From Zasmidium citrigriseum (Eukaryota > Ascomycota > Dothideomycetes > Mycosphaerellales > Mycosphaerellaceae): a stretch of 64,000 bases of DNA. Below the pieces are notes generated by a model. That model did not search any database. It had not been told where the DNA came from and saw only the letters and a program-made list of their open reading frames with translations. The stretch is taken from positions 868,001 to 932,000 of the forward strand of contig NHNW01000008.1 in assembly GCA_002786025.1 (NCBI GenBank). The letters run 5' to 3'. Numbering within the stretch: position 1 is the first letter of the stretch; every line of letters starts with the position of its first letter. A program made the position numbers and the translations under genes. Positions 10,617-21,140 of the stretch are shown here, piece after piece.

Positions 10617-11853
10617 TCATGAATTTTTATGTATGATTGACAGCAAAGTGTTCCCAATCTCCCGATAGCTCGGTGTCATGGCTTCGTCGAGTGGTTCTCC
10701 TGCAGCGTTGGGTGAGATGGTGTTGTTGTCGTCAGAGCGGTCCTGCCCTTGTTCAAGTGTGTAGCGTAGCTTTCCTTGACGAGCCTTCTTCAAGCCATCA
10801 GATTCGACGTCCGCGGAGTGGAAGAATTGGCCGTCTTTGCCCAGGCAGTCTTCGCGCCCACTTCCTTGTCGCAAATTGAGCTGCCAGGACCAGGACCAGT
10901 CGGATGGAGCCAAGTCAAGCCCCTCTCATTCAAAGACGGCCATGTCGTCCATATCAGACGTACAGCTCACCCAGCCGAATCTCTCCTTTCTCCAGCAGAA
11001 AGCCAAGGTCACCCATGGCCCCACAGTCGAGAAACATTTCTTCGAAGTCCGCGTACACCGCCATGTCAACCTGCGCATAATACCTCCACTGCTCACAAGT
11101 CTGTTTCCAGTATGCCTCAGGGGTTTCGGCGTTAGGGACGAGATCGAGCAACAAGTCGAAACGATCGCTCTCCGTTGATGGTCCGTAATGGCCCAAATTC
11201 GTCCGAAGCCCGCGAGCGACCTCCCAAAGATCGTCCGTGGACGATGGCTGCTGAGCAAAGTGCGCACCTGCGGTCATGGCTGGATCGACCGATATCGCGG
11301 GAGCGGTGTCTGTCTCAGGCTCGTAGACAACAAAGATCTTGCTGTGGGTGAAGTATCGTAGGAGATTGATGACCAGAAGCGGAAGAACGCTCTTGTTGGC
11401 GATGATCAAGATGTTCTCGGGAGGCGGTTGCGGTTCACGCATCGGCAGTGAGAGATCCACAGTCGGTAAAGGTACGTTGCGGACCGACCTCAGAATTGCA
11501 AATGCACAAGCATAAGCAATAGGAATGCGAGCTGCGTCGTCTTTCGAGACACCTGGTGGAATCTTGCAGACTAGCTCACAATGGACAACGACGAAGTCAC
11601 CGCGGGGCCTTGATCTTGGGAGACATACTGCCACTGCGGTCCCTTTTGGAAAGATCTCGATATTGGCGCCGACATCCACGACTGTGCCTGCGCCTCCTAT
11701 GGCCAATTCTTCGGCGTATGGGACTTCCGCTGGTCTTCTCCTCCAAAGGTTTTCTTCGTGTTTGAGGACGTATTCTTCTGGAGATGTGGCTTCTAGAAAG
11801 ACGAGGATAGAGTCTTCGTCGAGAATGGTTTCTTCATCGGGGACGGCTGCCAT
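10617..11853 (-). CDS. Degenerate MDR/enoyl-reductase-like protein
   Basis: The main exon starts at MAAVPDEETIL (11853). It resembles the GroES-like N-terminal half of medium-chain dehydrogenase/reductases: GGAGTVVDVGANIEIFPKGTAVAV fits the G-x-V-x2-VG-x3-F-x2-GD-x-V pattern with several glycines replaced, and KIPPGVSKDDAARIP matches the conserved segment before the nucleotide-binding domain. No Cys or His zinc ligands and no clear GxGxxG are seen, so catalysis is doubtful. The continuous frame ends at 10954, but a second open stretch to 10617 can be joined in frame. One option is a GTGAGC donor at 10970 to an AAG acceptor at 10865. The other is a GTCTGA donor at 10959 to a CAG acceptor at 10881. 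Neither is compelling, so the last 80-90 residues are uncertain. Confidence 0.6.
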
Positions 11854-12288
11854 GGTGCTCGGCGTTCAATCGATAATGGGACTGAATCCCTCAGGTTGCA
11901 GTCTCTTCGATACCATCGGCTTGAACGTCGACCGAGCCCCATGGTCAACATTCGAAGGAGCAGTATAGCGAATGATATACAATGACATAGCTATAGCATA
12001 ACAGCTCAGGGTATAACAGTGCATTGTCATTGTGCATGCGATATGCGGTGTGCAGGTGAAGTCAGACAAGCTTCAACGCTATCGAAGTCAGCCGCGGGCC
12101 AATGCCGCCAATCTGGGGAGTTACCCCTGAGATTAAACACCCAATCAAGACGGCGTTCCTCGATGGATTTCTGGAAGCTTTAACGGGCAAGACGGGTTGC
12201 CAGCGTTTCAACACAGCCACTCGTCCCCATTCCGACCGTTTGGGCCAAGAGCAGCCAGGATCGCGGGCGGCGGAGCGTGGGATTGGAG
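11854..12288. other. Divergent promoter region
   Basis: 435 bp between the divergent starts of the MDR-like gene and the gene at 12289. No coding signal. It should contain both promoters; no specific site was recognised. Confidence 0.5.
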
Positions 12289-14001
12289 ATGCCCACCTTC
12301 GCGGGGACGACGACCGTCTGGGGCCGCTTCAAGAGGAACGCGAGCGGCGGTGCCAGCGGTGTCCACGTCAACGGCAGCAATGTGGGAGTCAGCGCCAGCA
12401 CGGCGGATCTGACGAGTCTGCTGACCGAGCACAGCAGCAGCAGCATCTCCTCCGCCAACGTTGCTGCAGATACTGACAGGGGTAAATTATTGGGACTGCA
12501 GCCCAGTGTCACCTGGTCCTCGCACGCGAATCACCACCACCGCCGCGACAGCAGCATCCTGAGCCTGCAGACCAACCTCGCCGACATTGGCGCGAACGTC
12601 AAGCGGAGCGTGAGCCTGCGCAGCCATCGCACCAACCTCAGCAGCGGCGGCAGCAGCCTCGGCCGGCACACCAACAAGAGCCCCAGCAGCGGCAACGCCT
12701 TCTCGCCCTTGAGCAGCGCCAGCCCGATCGAGGACGAAGAGGGAGGAGGAGCGGCCACCGGCAGTCCGCAGAGGAGGGGCAACCGGGACCAAGAGAAGGA
12801 CATTCACACCTCTCCTTTGAAGGAACCAGCGCTCAAGAGGAAGATCTCGCTCACCGCCAAAGGCCTGTCGCGCAAGTTCCAGTCGACAGAAGCCCTGCCC
12901 AAACTCGACTCGCCCGTCTACCTGAACAACGTCGGCCGGTCGCAGACGGAGCAGAACCCTCTCAGTCCCTTCTCGTCCATGTTGGTGGGCACTGCTCCTG
13001 GCAATGTCCCACCCGCAATGAGCAGGAAACCTTCGGCGGCGCCGTCAGACGCCAGCTCGCGGCCTGGAGGCCTGCATCCACAGGGCAGCTTCTCACGAGA
13101 CGTCTCGTCCTCATACAGCGGATCCAATGGCGCGCCTCTGTCACATGCGCCCAGTGCGCCCCATTCGATTGGAGGTCCGCTCAATCCAAACACCATATAT
13201 ACACAGATTCAGGAAACTTCCGCCAAGCGAATGGCGACGATCGATTACGTGCGCAAGTTGCACGAGGGCGACATCTTCTACTTCAGCACGTTGCATTATT
13301 CTTCAACTGGACTTTCGGCTATGCCCTCACTTTACCCCCACAAGCTGGGCAGGCGGGCGACCAATTACTTCATCCTGGGATACTCGCTTCCTGCACTTCT
13401 AGACATGAACTCCAGCAATCCGCTGGAATACCTGAAAGCGTTGTCATCTCTTCTGGCCGAATTCGAGACGTATCAAACTCTATCTGGGTACGATGCCAGC
13501 GGCAACACGGTCTCTCGTGGCCGCGTTGGGCAGATGTTCAAGTCTGGGATGGGTCTCAGTCGCAACACAAAAGGGCGCCGATCTAGCGTCAACACCGATA
13601 TGCTCTCACTTGATCCCCGGCAGGCCGACCTTCTCGGCATGCCAATCGCAGGTCGTATCCCGGAAGCATCATCGCCGCAAGACACAACGAGTCCTGTCAA
13701 TCCAACCGGGCATGAATTCTCATACCTCCTCACACCACCACTACCCTTTGACCCTGACTTCAACACAACACTCGGAACGCTGTGCGACACACTGATTGAT
13801 ACCTACGCGAAACTGATGGACCTCGTCTCCTCCCCCGAGATTTGCAGTCCGTCAATCGGAACCGAGTTCTCCAAAGCAGACAAGGCCATCCGCAAGATTC
13901 TGGTCGCGAATGTAGTGCGCGAATTCGAAGATACAACTCGGGCCGGCGTTAAAGGCGAAGTGGCGGGCTTGGGCAAGCTGGTCTTGGGTGGGTTAATGTA
14001 A
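12289..14001 (+). CDS. Conserved fungal Ser-rich protein of unknown function
   Basis: A 570-residue intronless frame; the first ATG gives MPTFAGTTTVWGRFKRN (the reading frame extends upstream only through non-ATG codons). The first ~300 residues are low-complexity, Ser/Asn/Gly/Pro-rich with basic patches (KRSVSLRSHRT, KRKISLTAKGLSRKF), typical of a phosphorylated disordered region. From about residue 305 there is a folded part, beginning MATIDYVRKLHEGDIFYFST and including YFILGYSLPALLDMNSS and LLAEFETYQ. It ends with a helical C-terminal region. I recall similar folded regions in uncharacterised proteins across filamentous ascomycetes, but I cannot name a family from memory. No membrane segment or signal peptide is visible. 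Confidence 0.8.
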   Translation: MPTFAGTTTVWGRFKRNASGGASGVHVNGSNVGVSASTADLTSLLTEHSSSSISSANVAADTDRGKLLGLQPSVTWSSHANHHHRRDSSILSLQTNLADIGANVKRSVSLRSHRTNLSSGGSSLGRHTNKSPSSGNAFSPLSSASPIEDEEGGGAATGSPQRRGNRDQEKDIHTSPLKEPALKRKISLTAKGLSRKFQSTEALPKLDSPVYLNNVGRSQTEQNPLSPFSSMLVGTAPGNVPPAMSRKPSAAPSDASSRPGGLHPQGSFSRDVSSSYSGSNGAPLSHAPSAPHSIGGPLNPNTIYTQIQETSAKRMATIDYVRKLHEGDIFYFSTLHYSSTGLSAMPSLYPHKLGRRATNYFILGYSLPALLDMNSSNPLEYLKALSSLLAEFETYQTLSGYDASGNTVSRGRVGQMFKSGMGLSRNTKGRRSSVNTDMLSLDPRQADLLGMPIAGRIPEASSPQDTTSPVNPTGHEFSYLLTPPLPFDPDFNTTLGTLCDTLIDTYAKLMDLVSSPEICSPSIGTEFSKADKAIRKILVANVVREFEDTTRAGVKGEVAGLGKLVLGGLM

Positions 14002-15119
14002 AGGAAAAGAGAAAAGCGACCGAGCGATCGGTACCAGTCAAAATGAACAACAGGGGACGAACAACAATGATCAACCAAAAGGGCGTTCTTTTCTAATCAG
14101 GCGTCTTTGGGAGGGAAGAGGATATGTGATGGGATATGACGCGAACGACCAACGACGAAAGAGAGATCTTGGAGATGATGATACCCCTTCTTACTACTAC
14201 TGCACACCATAGGCGTTCTACGGAGGAGAACGCATAGAGAACAGAGGGGCAAGGTGTACGATATAGCTGCGATCTCAGATGGTGAGCGGGTTGGCACGGC
14301 TGAGGAGGGAAGACGAGCCGTTTGGTTGATGATGGCATGGTATGTTGCGGAGTAGCTAGTAGTTTTATTTGTATGACCACGTGTTTATACCTCATGACCG
14401 TTCTTGCGGCTCTGTCTTACGTAGGACGAGGGGAGTGCCAATGGTTTCCCCGAGCTGGGATTGGTCTTGTGATTCGATGAGAAGGTCGACTGTATAGCAC
14501 TCTTTGGTCCCTGCGTTTGCATGAGACAAGACAAGTCCACGAGTTGATCCAGACTCTTCCACCGCATCTCGCCTGCATAGCACAGGAAAAGTCTGCCCTC
14601 TTGATATTAACAATCATCAAGACGTGCATTCATATCGACTTGAAGTGCGGCTTAAAACACTCCATCGCCAAGACCGCAACCTCAATCCCGACGCTTATGC
14701 TCGGCTTCCCGCGGCCCAATGAGTGGGAGCGGTTCCTGCATCGGATCAACCACGCGAATGCAAGGCGTGGTCCTAAGCCGGTAACCAAGGACGTGAAGGG
14801 CGTGTCTGTCGGTCTGCACTCGGAGGTAAAGATTTTGGCTGTGACGTTTGAGGTTTGGAGGGGAGGGTGGGAGATAAGAGTCATATCGCCCCTCCTCCCG
14901 CCAGGTTTTAAAGTGAGTCCTTGCTTCGCACTTTTTTCTGAGGTGTGGTTTTGCTACTGAATCTCTGCGTGCCATTGGAGGTTCTAGTGATTGTCTTTTG
15001 AAAAGCAAGTGTTTGCTACTGCCTACAGTCATCGCTTTCTTTGTCGACAAAGAAAGAAGACTCCTCCAAAACCCTCCAATTCTCTGCCATCAACCCACCA
15101 ACCCACCACAACCTCCAAA
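14002..15119. other. Intergenic region, nothing recognised
   Basis: About 1.1 kb between two plus-strand genes. Short open frames exist on both strands but none has a plausible start, intron pattern or motif. The last 70 bp are pyrimidine/A-rich (CAACCCACCA, ACAACCTCC), a typical leader for the aminotransferase gene that follows. Confidence 0.5.
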
Positions 15120-16439
15120 ATGGCCCCCGCCGCCCTCACCCCCTCAACCTCCGGCACCAACACGCCCACAACGCAATCCGCCTCCGCCCTAACCCAAGCC
15201 GGCATCAAACACGCCTTCACCTCTCACGCACCCCTCAACGCCTCCACCATAACCTACACCTACACGACCACGCCCCGCGCCGTCCCCGCCCCCGACTCCG
15301 ACGAGACGAAATCCCAAAAAGTATGCACGGATCATATGATCACAGCCCGCTGGACCATCGAGTCTGGCTGGGAGACGCCTGAGCTTAAGCCGTATGGCCC
15401 GCTGAGCATCATGCCGAGTGCGAGCGTGTTGCATTATGCGACGGAGTGTTTTGAGGGTCTCAAACTGTACAGAGGTTTCGATGGGAAGTTGAGATTGTTC
15501 CGTGTAAGGAAGAACTGTGAGCGGATGCTGCGCTCCGCCCGTCGGATTGCTCTGCCGGATTTCGAGCCGTCTGAATTGGAGAAGATGATCCTTGCACTCT
15601 GTGCGACGGATGGCGAGAAGTGGTTGCCGAAAGAGCGCGCGGGACACTTTTTGTATATCCGACCGACGTTTATTGGGACGGATTCTGCGTTGGGGGTGCA
15701 ACGGCCGAGGGAGGCGTTGCTTTATGTGATTATTGCGTGTTTTCCGGATATGACCAAATCTCTGCCGTCGCCGCCGGCGTTGAATGGGAGTGCGAATGGA
15801 ACGGCAGAGAAGAAGGTTGCGAGCAGTGGGTTGAAGTTGCTGGCGAGTAATGAGGATACTATCCGTGCCTGGCCGGGAGGTTTTGGGTATGCGAAGTTGG
15901 GGGCGAACTATGGACCTTCTCTTGTTGCGCAGGGCGAGGCCAGGGCGCGGGGTTTCGATCAGGTGCTTTGGTTATTTGGGAAGGAGTGTTTTGTTACTGA
16001 GGCGGGAGCTTCGAACTTTTTTGTTGTGTGGAGGACGAGGGAGGGAAAATTGCAACTGGTCACCGCGCCTTTGGAAGAAAGAATCATCCTCGAGGGTGTC
16101 ACCCGCGCCTCCATCCTCGACCTCGCACGCACGCGATTGGCGAAGAGCGTGAACGACGTCGAGAGTCTGGAGGTCGTGGAGCAGCGCTTCACGATGGAGG
16201 ATCTTGTTTCTGCTCAGGCGGAGGGCCGGTTGGTTGAGGCCTTTGCTGCGGGAACTGCGTTTTTCGTGGCTCCGGTGGGCAAGATCCATTTCCGCGGCAA
16301 GGATATTGAGATTCCTATGGTTGAGGGCGAGAGTGGTGCTTATGCTAAGCTGATCAAGTCTTGGTTGGTTAGTATTATGTATGGGAAGGAGGACCATGAG
16401 TGGGGGGTTGTTGTGGAGGAGAAGAGTGCTCCTCAGTAG
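15120..16439 (+). CDS. Branched-chain amino acid aminotransferase
   Basis: A 439-residue intronless frame for a class IV PLP aminotransferase (BCAT), which reversibly transaminates Leu, Ile and Val with 2-oxoglutarate. The start is the ATG at 15120, in A-rich context after a C/A-rich leader. Motifs: VLHYATECFEGLKLYR near residues 103-118, FLYIRPTFIGTD near 177-188, GGFGYAKLGANYGPSL near 253-268 with the PLP-binding Lys at about 259, and EAGASNFFVV near 294-303. An insertion of low complexity around residues 215-235 (SPPALNGSANGTAEKK) is common in fungal forms. The N-terminal 40 residues are Thr/Ser-rich without obvious amphipathic Arg-rich targeting character, so mitochondrial versus cytosolic location is open. 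Confidence 0.93.
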   Translation: MAPAALTPSTSGTNTPTTQSASALTQAGIKHAFTSHAPLNASTITYTYTTTPRAVPAPDSDETKSQKVCTDHMITARWTIESGWETPELKPYGPLSIMPSASVLHYATECFEGLKLYRGFDGKLRLFRVRKNCERMLRSARRIALPDFEPSELEKMILALCATDGEKWLPKERAGHFLYIRPTFIGTDSALGVQRPREALLYVIIACFPDMTKSLPSPPALNGSANGTAEKKVASSGLKLLASNEDTIRAWPGGFGYAKLGANYGPSLVAQGEARARGFDQVLWLFGKECFVTEAGASNFFVVWRTREGKLQLVTAPLEERIILEGVTRASILDLARTRLAKSVNDVESLEVVEQRFTMEDLVSAQAEGRLVEAFAAGTAFFVAPVGKIHFRGKDIEIPMVEGESGAYAKLIKSWLVSIMYGKEDHEWGVVVEEKSAPQ

Positions 16440-16800
16440 ATGCTGGCGGGTTTTCTTGGTTGTTTGATTGGAGCGGTATGGTGCTGATGGAGTTTTGCCC
16501 GGGTATCGTTTTGACGAGCATGTATATAGCCAAAAGTCCACAGACAGGAGCAATTCAATGGCTTGACGAATGATCATTCCGATCAATAGCTGCGCGTCTG
16601 TCCCCTTCCGATCGCCTGTGGAAGGGTTGCCGTTCAAGATCATGTTGACGAGACTCATGTCCTCGGCCCTTCGTGGCTTTCCAAGTGAGCCTGACTCGAT
16701 GTAGCCTTCGCGAGAGTCGTACATGATGGATCCAGGCCTTTAGGAGGGCATCCAAAAGTAATTGGGCTTTCAAGCAATGCCAACTTCTCCTCTCAAGCAC
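16440..16800. other. Convergent 3' intergenic region
   Basis: 361 bp between the aminotransferase stop and the stop of the minus-strand Alba gene. It should hold both 3' UTRs. Nothing else recognised. Confidence 0.5.
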
Positions 16801-17358
16801 TCAGGTAGTCTGCTCCCTACTTCCAAGTCAGCATCCACACCCAAAAGCAAAACAGAAATCATCAACTCACCCATAAATCCCCCTCAACTCCCTCACACTC
16901 TCCAACGACAAGTACACCGTCAACACCGGCACATTCCTCTTCTTCGTTTCGCCCAACTCCCTCTCTCCCATAACCTCAAAAGCCTCGTCCTCACTCTCAC
17001 TTGACCCGTCATCCTTCGCCTTGGATTTCCTTCGAGGGATGTCGATCAACTCCGAGCTCAGCGCATTGTACTGAAAGCATTTGATTTTCCGGCTGGCGAG
17101 GTCGCGTTTGGTGATTTCGACGATGCTGAGGAGTTTGTTTGTGGCTTTGGGGTTGGCGGATAGGATTATTATGGGAGGCTTTGGTGTTTCGCCACTCGAG
17201 GATTTACTTGTGTTGTTTTGGTTGTTGTTGTTGTTGCCGGGTTGTAGATTTGCGAGCACGGCGGAAGTGCGGCGGGAGATTTGGGTTGATGTGTGGATGG
17301 AGAATTTTACTGGGGAGTGCGTTTTTTCGAGGGTTTGCAAGGTGGGTGGGGATGGCAT
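16801..17358 (-). CDS. Alba-fold RNase P/MRP subunit, Pop6/Rpp25 type
   Basis: Exon 1 is 17358-16871, a 54 bp intron (GTGAGT donor, CTGAC branch, TAG acceptor) spans 16870-16817, and a 16 bp last exon is 16816-16801. The protein has 167 residues and ends EQTT. The core has the Alba pattern: IIILSANPKATNKLLSIVEI, then KRDLASRKIKCFQYNAL, then a spacer rich in Lys/Asp/Glu, then VPVLTVYLSLE. The match of the L-S-I-[VL]-E-I helix, the [FY]Q[YW]N-x-L strand and the VP-[VI]-L strand to yeast Pop6 is why I prefer that subunit over Pop7 or archaeal-type Alba. An Asn run (about residues 42-48) and a Ser/Glu-rich loop are fungal insertions. Known role of the family: RNA binding in RNase P and RNase MRP. 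Confidence 0.65.
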
Positions 17359-18707
17359 GATGGTACGAGTGCGAGGCGGGCACCTCGTCTGTCGCAAGTA
17401 ATTTTTTTAATTGACGTAGAGTAGTGATCTTGATGAGGTGAAGTCCAGATGTCGTGCTGTGCATGCTGATCGGCAGTCTAGCAGAGCCGTCAATTTTGGG
17501 CAGGCACACGGACCATCATTCTCACGCGACACAGACACAGAGAGCACAGCAGCTTTTGTCACATGTCTCAGGTAGACAGCGAAAATTTCTATTGGACAAG
17601 TAGCTATGTACATCGTATGCAGGAAGCTTAGCAGGCAGTACAGAGGTACTTGCGACAAAAGTCCGGCGACGACGACTCATAGAAAGAAAGAGAGTCTGGA
17701 ATACGATCGATAGGTGCAAAGCTACCGGCATCCGCGGAACAGGGGGCGCGCTGGCGTGATTTGGCGACGATGAGGCGAGCTGGAGGTAGACAAGCACACG
17801 AGGCGTGAGGCGGTTTTTGGGGAGGATGACGAATCGACTTTTCTCTCCGAAACGAGCGGGATTTGGCATTCCAGATACGTACCGCTGCGTCGGGGCTGAT
17901 GACTCACGCGCTGGCAAACAACACGCGTATTCAAACAGGACTGTGCAAACGCAGAGGTATTGCACTGTTTGAGTGATGAATGATGATGATGGCGAGCCGG
18001 GCTGGTGGCTCCATGGAATGTGTGGAAGGTTCCATTCTCCTTTTCAAGCGGCCAATAATCGAGCTGGAGGCCGGGGAAAGGCAGCCGGGGCGCTAGCAGT
18101 TCCATGATGCACAGTCTGGCAGCGTCGGCCAACGGGCGGTCGAGCTGTGGACCTGGCCGCTGCCAGACGAGCGCTCTCCCATCTCTCCCATCCTGATCCG
18201 TTTGAGTCTCGTCGTCCTCGACACCACCACCACCACACCTCGCCCACCTCGCCCACCCCCTCCGCGTCGCTCCCTGGCACGCTGTTTAGACTTCGTTTCT
18301 TCGCACCTTTCCTTCATAGAGCGCGCTGTGTTACTACGACTACTAAAACTTGCTTGTCTTAATACCACTTCTTGGGTTTCCAGTCCGACCTGCGAGCAAA
18401 CGCGGCCTTATCTCCGCTGAACTTGGAAGCTCCATCTCACCCCTTCTACAGCCACCACTCCGCGCCCCGACGCCACCCACTGCTCGACCGCGCTTGCGAG
18501 ACCGTGACACGTCTCGTCTTGCCTCTTCGACTTTCGACTCGAAAATCCCCGGTTTCGACCTGCGCGCGCGCCTCAAATGCGCCCTTCTTCATAACTGGAC
18601 CTTTTCTGTCGCATTCCGTCTGGGAGTGCACTGCATGGAGGTGCTGAGCTGTAGCCTGCAGACACGTGTGCGCTGAATAGCTGGCTTGCTGTTCTGTTGC
18701 GCCCAGC
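17359..18707. other. Divergent intergenic region with probable long 5' leader and a 13-codon uORF
   Basis: 1.35 kb between the Alba gene and the plus-strand gene at 18708. The stretch 18190-18560 is strongly pyrimidine-rich (runs of CCACCACCAC and CTTCGACTTTC), as in long fungal 5' leaders. A short ATG frame at 18635-18676 ends 31 bp before the main ATG and would be an upstream ORF if transcription starts upstream of it. No other gene recognised. Confidence 0.45.
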
Positions 18708-20744
18708 ATGCAGAGCATCTTTCGTTTGCCCTGGTGCAGCGACCAGCTCAAGCTGTCTGAGAAGGCGGCTTTGGACAAGATGCGCCCCTCGCCCGTGGTA
18801 GAAATACCCGTGCTCAACAAGTTGAAGAGGAAGCGCTCCGACAGTCCCGACAATTTCTCGCCCCAGTCGCCGCCGACCGTCAAGAGGCAGCGAGCGGACG
18901 TGGAGTCTGCTCACCAGCTGCCAACCCCAACTTCACCCTACGTGAGCTCGCGCGCGCCTCACAAGGCCGAAGCCTTACAACACATCGCCCCCGCTCCCAG
19001 ACCGGTGAACCCATCAGGCATCTCCACGGTACAAACTGCAGAGACACCTGGAAGCGAGCCGACCAAGCTTTCGACCCACACTCAACCTACCAAGCTCAAC
19101 TCCAGCGCTGAATCAGACGGCTACTTCACCGCAAAGCACTCTGCTGGCATGCCCGCGCAGAATGTTTTGAATCCGCTTTCCGACCTCACGCCGCTCCAGC
19201 AGGTCATCGAAAATGAGTTCAACATGCAAATCCTCATGAAGCACAACGAGTTGCGCCTGATCGAACAGGAGCTCGCAAAGTGCCAGGTGGCTCTCGAGCA
19301 GCTGCGACGATGCGAGTTGCGACCATATCCAGGCACCAGCGAGCTTTCAGCTTCAGTGTCGCACGGCTCTGGTCCTGCTGTCGCCCCGCCGCCTGGTTTC
19401 ACCCGGCCAAGTCATCCCGCTTCCTATGGAGTCACCGACGGCCCGTACTCTCGCCACTACCGCCAGTGGCTGCTTCACGATCCCCAGTTCGACTCGCTGT
19501 CGCCTCAGGTCATTGCACATGCCGAGCAGCTGAGTAACGCAGCTGGGCGATCCACGCGTAACAACGGCCAGCACTCGCGAAAAACTGGCAGCAAATCTTT
19601 GGGAACTTCAACAAGAGCCTCTGATCCTCTGCAGAGCATTCCCAATTATCCAGCTGTCCCGGCCAAAGACAAGTCCGCTCCTCTTGTGCTCAAGAGATCC
19701 ACGGATAATCAGCTCGTCAAGCTCATTTGCAATGATTGCAAGCGCGGAAACTTTAGCAGCATTCAGGGCTTCCTCAACCACTGCCGCATTGCTCACAAGG
19801 TGGATTACAAGTCGCACGATGCGGCTGCAATCGACTGCGGTCAGCTTCTTGACGAGCAGGAATTGGCCAACTTGCCACCTGAGGCTCACGCCGCTAGCGC
19901 GCCCAAGCCTCAGCCGGCTTCTCGGTCATCGACTTCAACCGCCACAGTCAAGCACACGGGTCTTGTGCACCCACTGAACACGCCGAATGCTACGCCGGCT
20001 ACGACACCTCGACCTGTCATACCCAAAGCTCCAGTCCGCGGCCTCGCTACACCGGCTACGACGCCTGGCAACAATGCATCGACTTTCAAGCCTTCACCTC
20101 AGGTTCCTCGATTGTCTGCTTACTTCGCCAAGCACAATATGGGCGGTGATCTGGAGCAGGCAGCCGCATCGGCGAAGCAGAAGGTCGATCTTGGAGCTGA
20201 CGAGGATCTGCAGTCGCCCGACACCTCTGAGGCAAATTCTCCGGTTGCCTTCTTCGCTGGTGGTGCACGCACAATCGCTCCTACGCAAGGTGCCCGATGT
20301 GGTCCTGTACCTTCCGGCTTCGAAGGCTTCCCACGCCCGACCAGCAGCAAGGGTCAGCGCCAGCCAATGCAGCGTCCTCGACCTTCGCCACTAGCACCAA
20401 CACCTGCTGGTCACGACGTTCACATGACGCAGTCTGGCCTGTCGTCTCCTCAGGACAACCTGTCGCCTCACACAGCAGACAGCAATCCTGGTCTAGTCAG
20501 CGACAACGAGGGCGACCACGACGATGCGTCAGACGACGAGTCTTCGCAGATCGAGGTTGCGGCACCTGCTCGGCATCCACTGCCTACAGTCGGACGCTCA
20601 TGCGAGGATCACATGGAGATTGATATTGAGGAGGATGATGAGATTGAGCGTCCGCAGCGTGGTGTGATCATCAGGAGGAACAGCATGCTGGCGCAGGAGA
20701 CGAGTGGGATGGGGAGTCCCAGCAGGAAAGTCGGTGGGAAGTGA
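18708..20744 (+). CDS. Ahc1-like protein with CxxC/H-x4-H motif (ADA HAT complex component candidate)
   Basis: A 678-residue intronless frame. A helical segment around residues 165-205 (ENEFNMQILMKHNEL, IEQELAKCQ) is followed by a linker and then a compact zinc-finger-like motif around residues 338-370: LICNDCKRGNFSSIQGFLNH followed by CRIAHKVDY. This motif, with C-x2-C and H-x4-H, and the sequence FSS-x-QGFLNHCRI-x-H, is what I associate with fungal Ahc1-type subunits of the ADA histone acetyltransferase complex. The rest is disordered, with Pro/Ser/Thr repeats (ATPATTP twice) and an acidic segment DIEEDDEIERPQRG near the C-terminus. Nuclear location is inferred. If the family call is wrong it is still a fungal nuclear protein with a single C2H2-like finger. 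Confidence 0.7.
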   Translation: MQSIFRLPWCSDQLKLSEKAALDKMRPSPVVEIPVLNKLKRKRSDSPDNFSPQSPPTVKRQRADVESAHQLPTPTSPYVSSRAPHKAEALQHIAPAPRPVNPSGISTVQTAETPGSEPTKLSTHTQPTKLNSSAESDGYFTAKHSAGMPAQNVLNPLSDLTPLQQVIENEFNMQILMKHNELRLIEQELAKCQVALEQLRRCELRPYPGTSELSASVSHGSGPAVAPPPGFTRPSHPASYGVTDGPYSRHYRQWLLHDPQFDSLSPQVIAHAEQLSNAAGRSTRNNGQHSRKTGSKSLGTSTRASDPLQSIPNYPAVPAKDKSAPLVLKRSTDNQLVKLICNDCKRGNFSSIQGFLNHCRIAHKVDYKSHDAAAIDCGQLLDEQELANLPPEAHAASAPKPQPASRSSTSTATVKHTGLVHPLNTPNATPATTPRPVIPKAPVRGLATPATTPGNNASTFKPSPQVPRLSAYFAKHNMGGDLEQAAASAKQKVDLGADEDLQSPDTSEANSPVAFFAGGARTIAPTQGARCGPVPSGFEGFPRPTSSKGQRQPMQRPRPSPLAPTPAGHDVHMTQSGLSSPQDNLSPHTADSNPGLVSDNEGDHDDASDDESSQIEVAAPARHPLPTVGRSCEDHMEIDIEEDDEIERPQRGVIIRRNSMLAQETSGMGSPSRKVGGK

Positions 20745-21140
20745 GAGGCGGAATGTAGGATTACGATATGGATGGACGGTACATGAGCATCGATGTCGGC
20801 AAGGAAACTTGACGAGCATGCGATGCCTGTGTGCATCACGGTTGTTGCTTGTTTACGGAATACGAATGCGCGAATCACGCTGCTCGCCCAGAAGACTGCA
20901 ACTGGAATAGCTACAGCTAGAATAACGTGTGTGAAAAGAAAGACAATCTACTCTCTCCAGACTCCAGACTATGCACGTCTGCTTTCACATGAATCAATGG
21001 ACAGAATTGACGTCGGAACGTTAATCAGATGAATGAATGAACTCAAGTTCGGGCCGAGCCGGAGCAATGAACCTGCCACGCATCTTCATTGACAACACCT
21101 CTTCACCACAACCTCTACCACTCTTCAGGTAGGCGCAAAA
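20745..21140. other. Intergenic region, nothing recognised
   Basis: 396 bp between two plus-strand genes; 3' region of the first and promoter of the second. No coding signal or repeat. Confidence 0.5.

Noticed and set aside
9644..10657. 337-codon minus-strand frame
   Set aside because: Antisense of the acidic tail of the coiled-coil gene plus intergenic sequence; no motif or start logic.
14630..15050. Small genes in the 14.0-15.1 kb gap
   Set aside because: Open frames on both strands lack plausible starts, splice signals or shared motifs.
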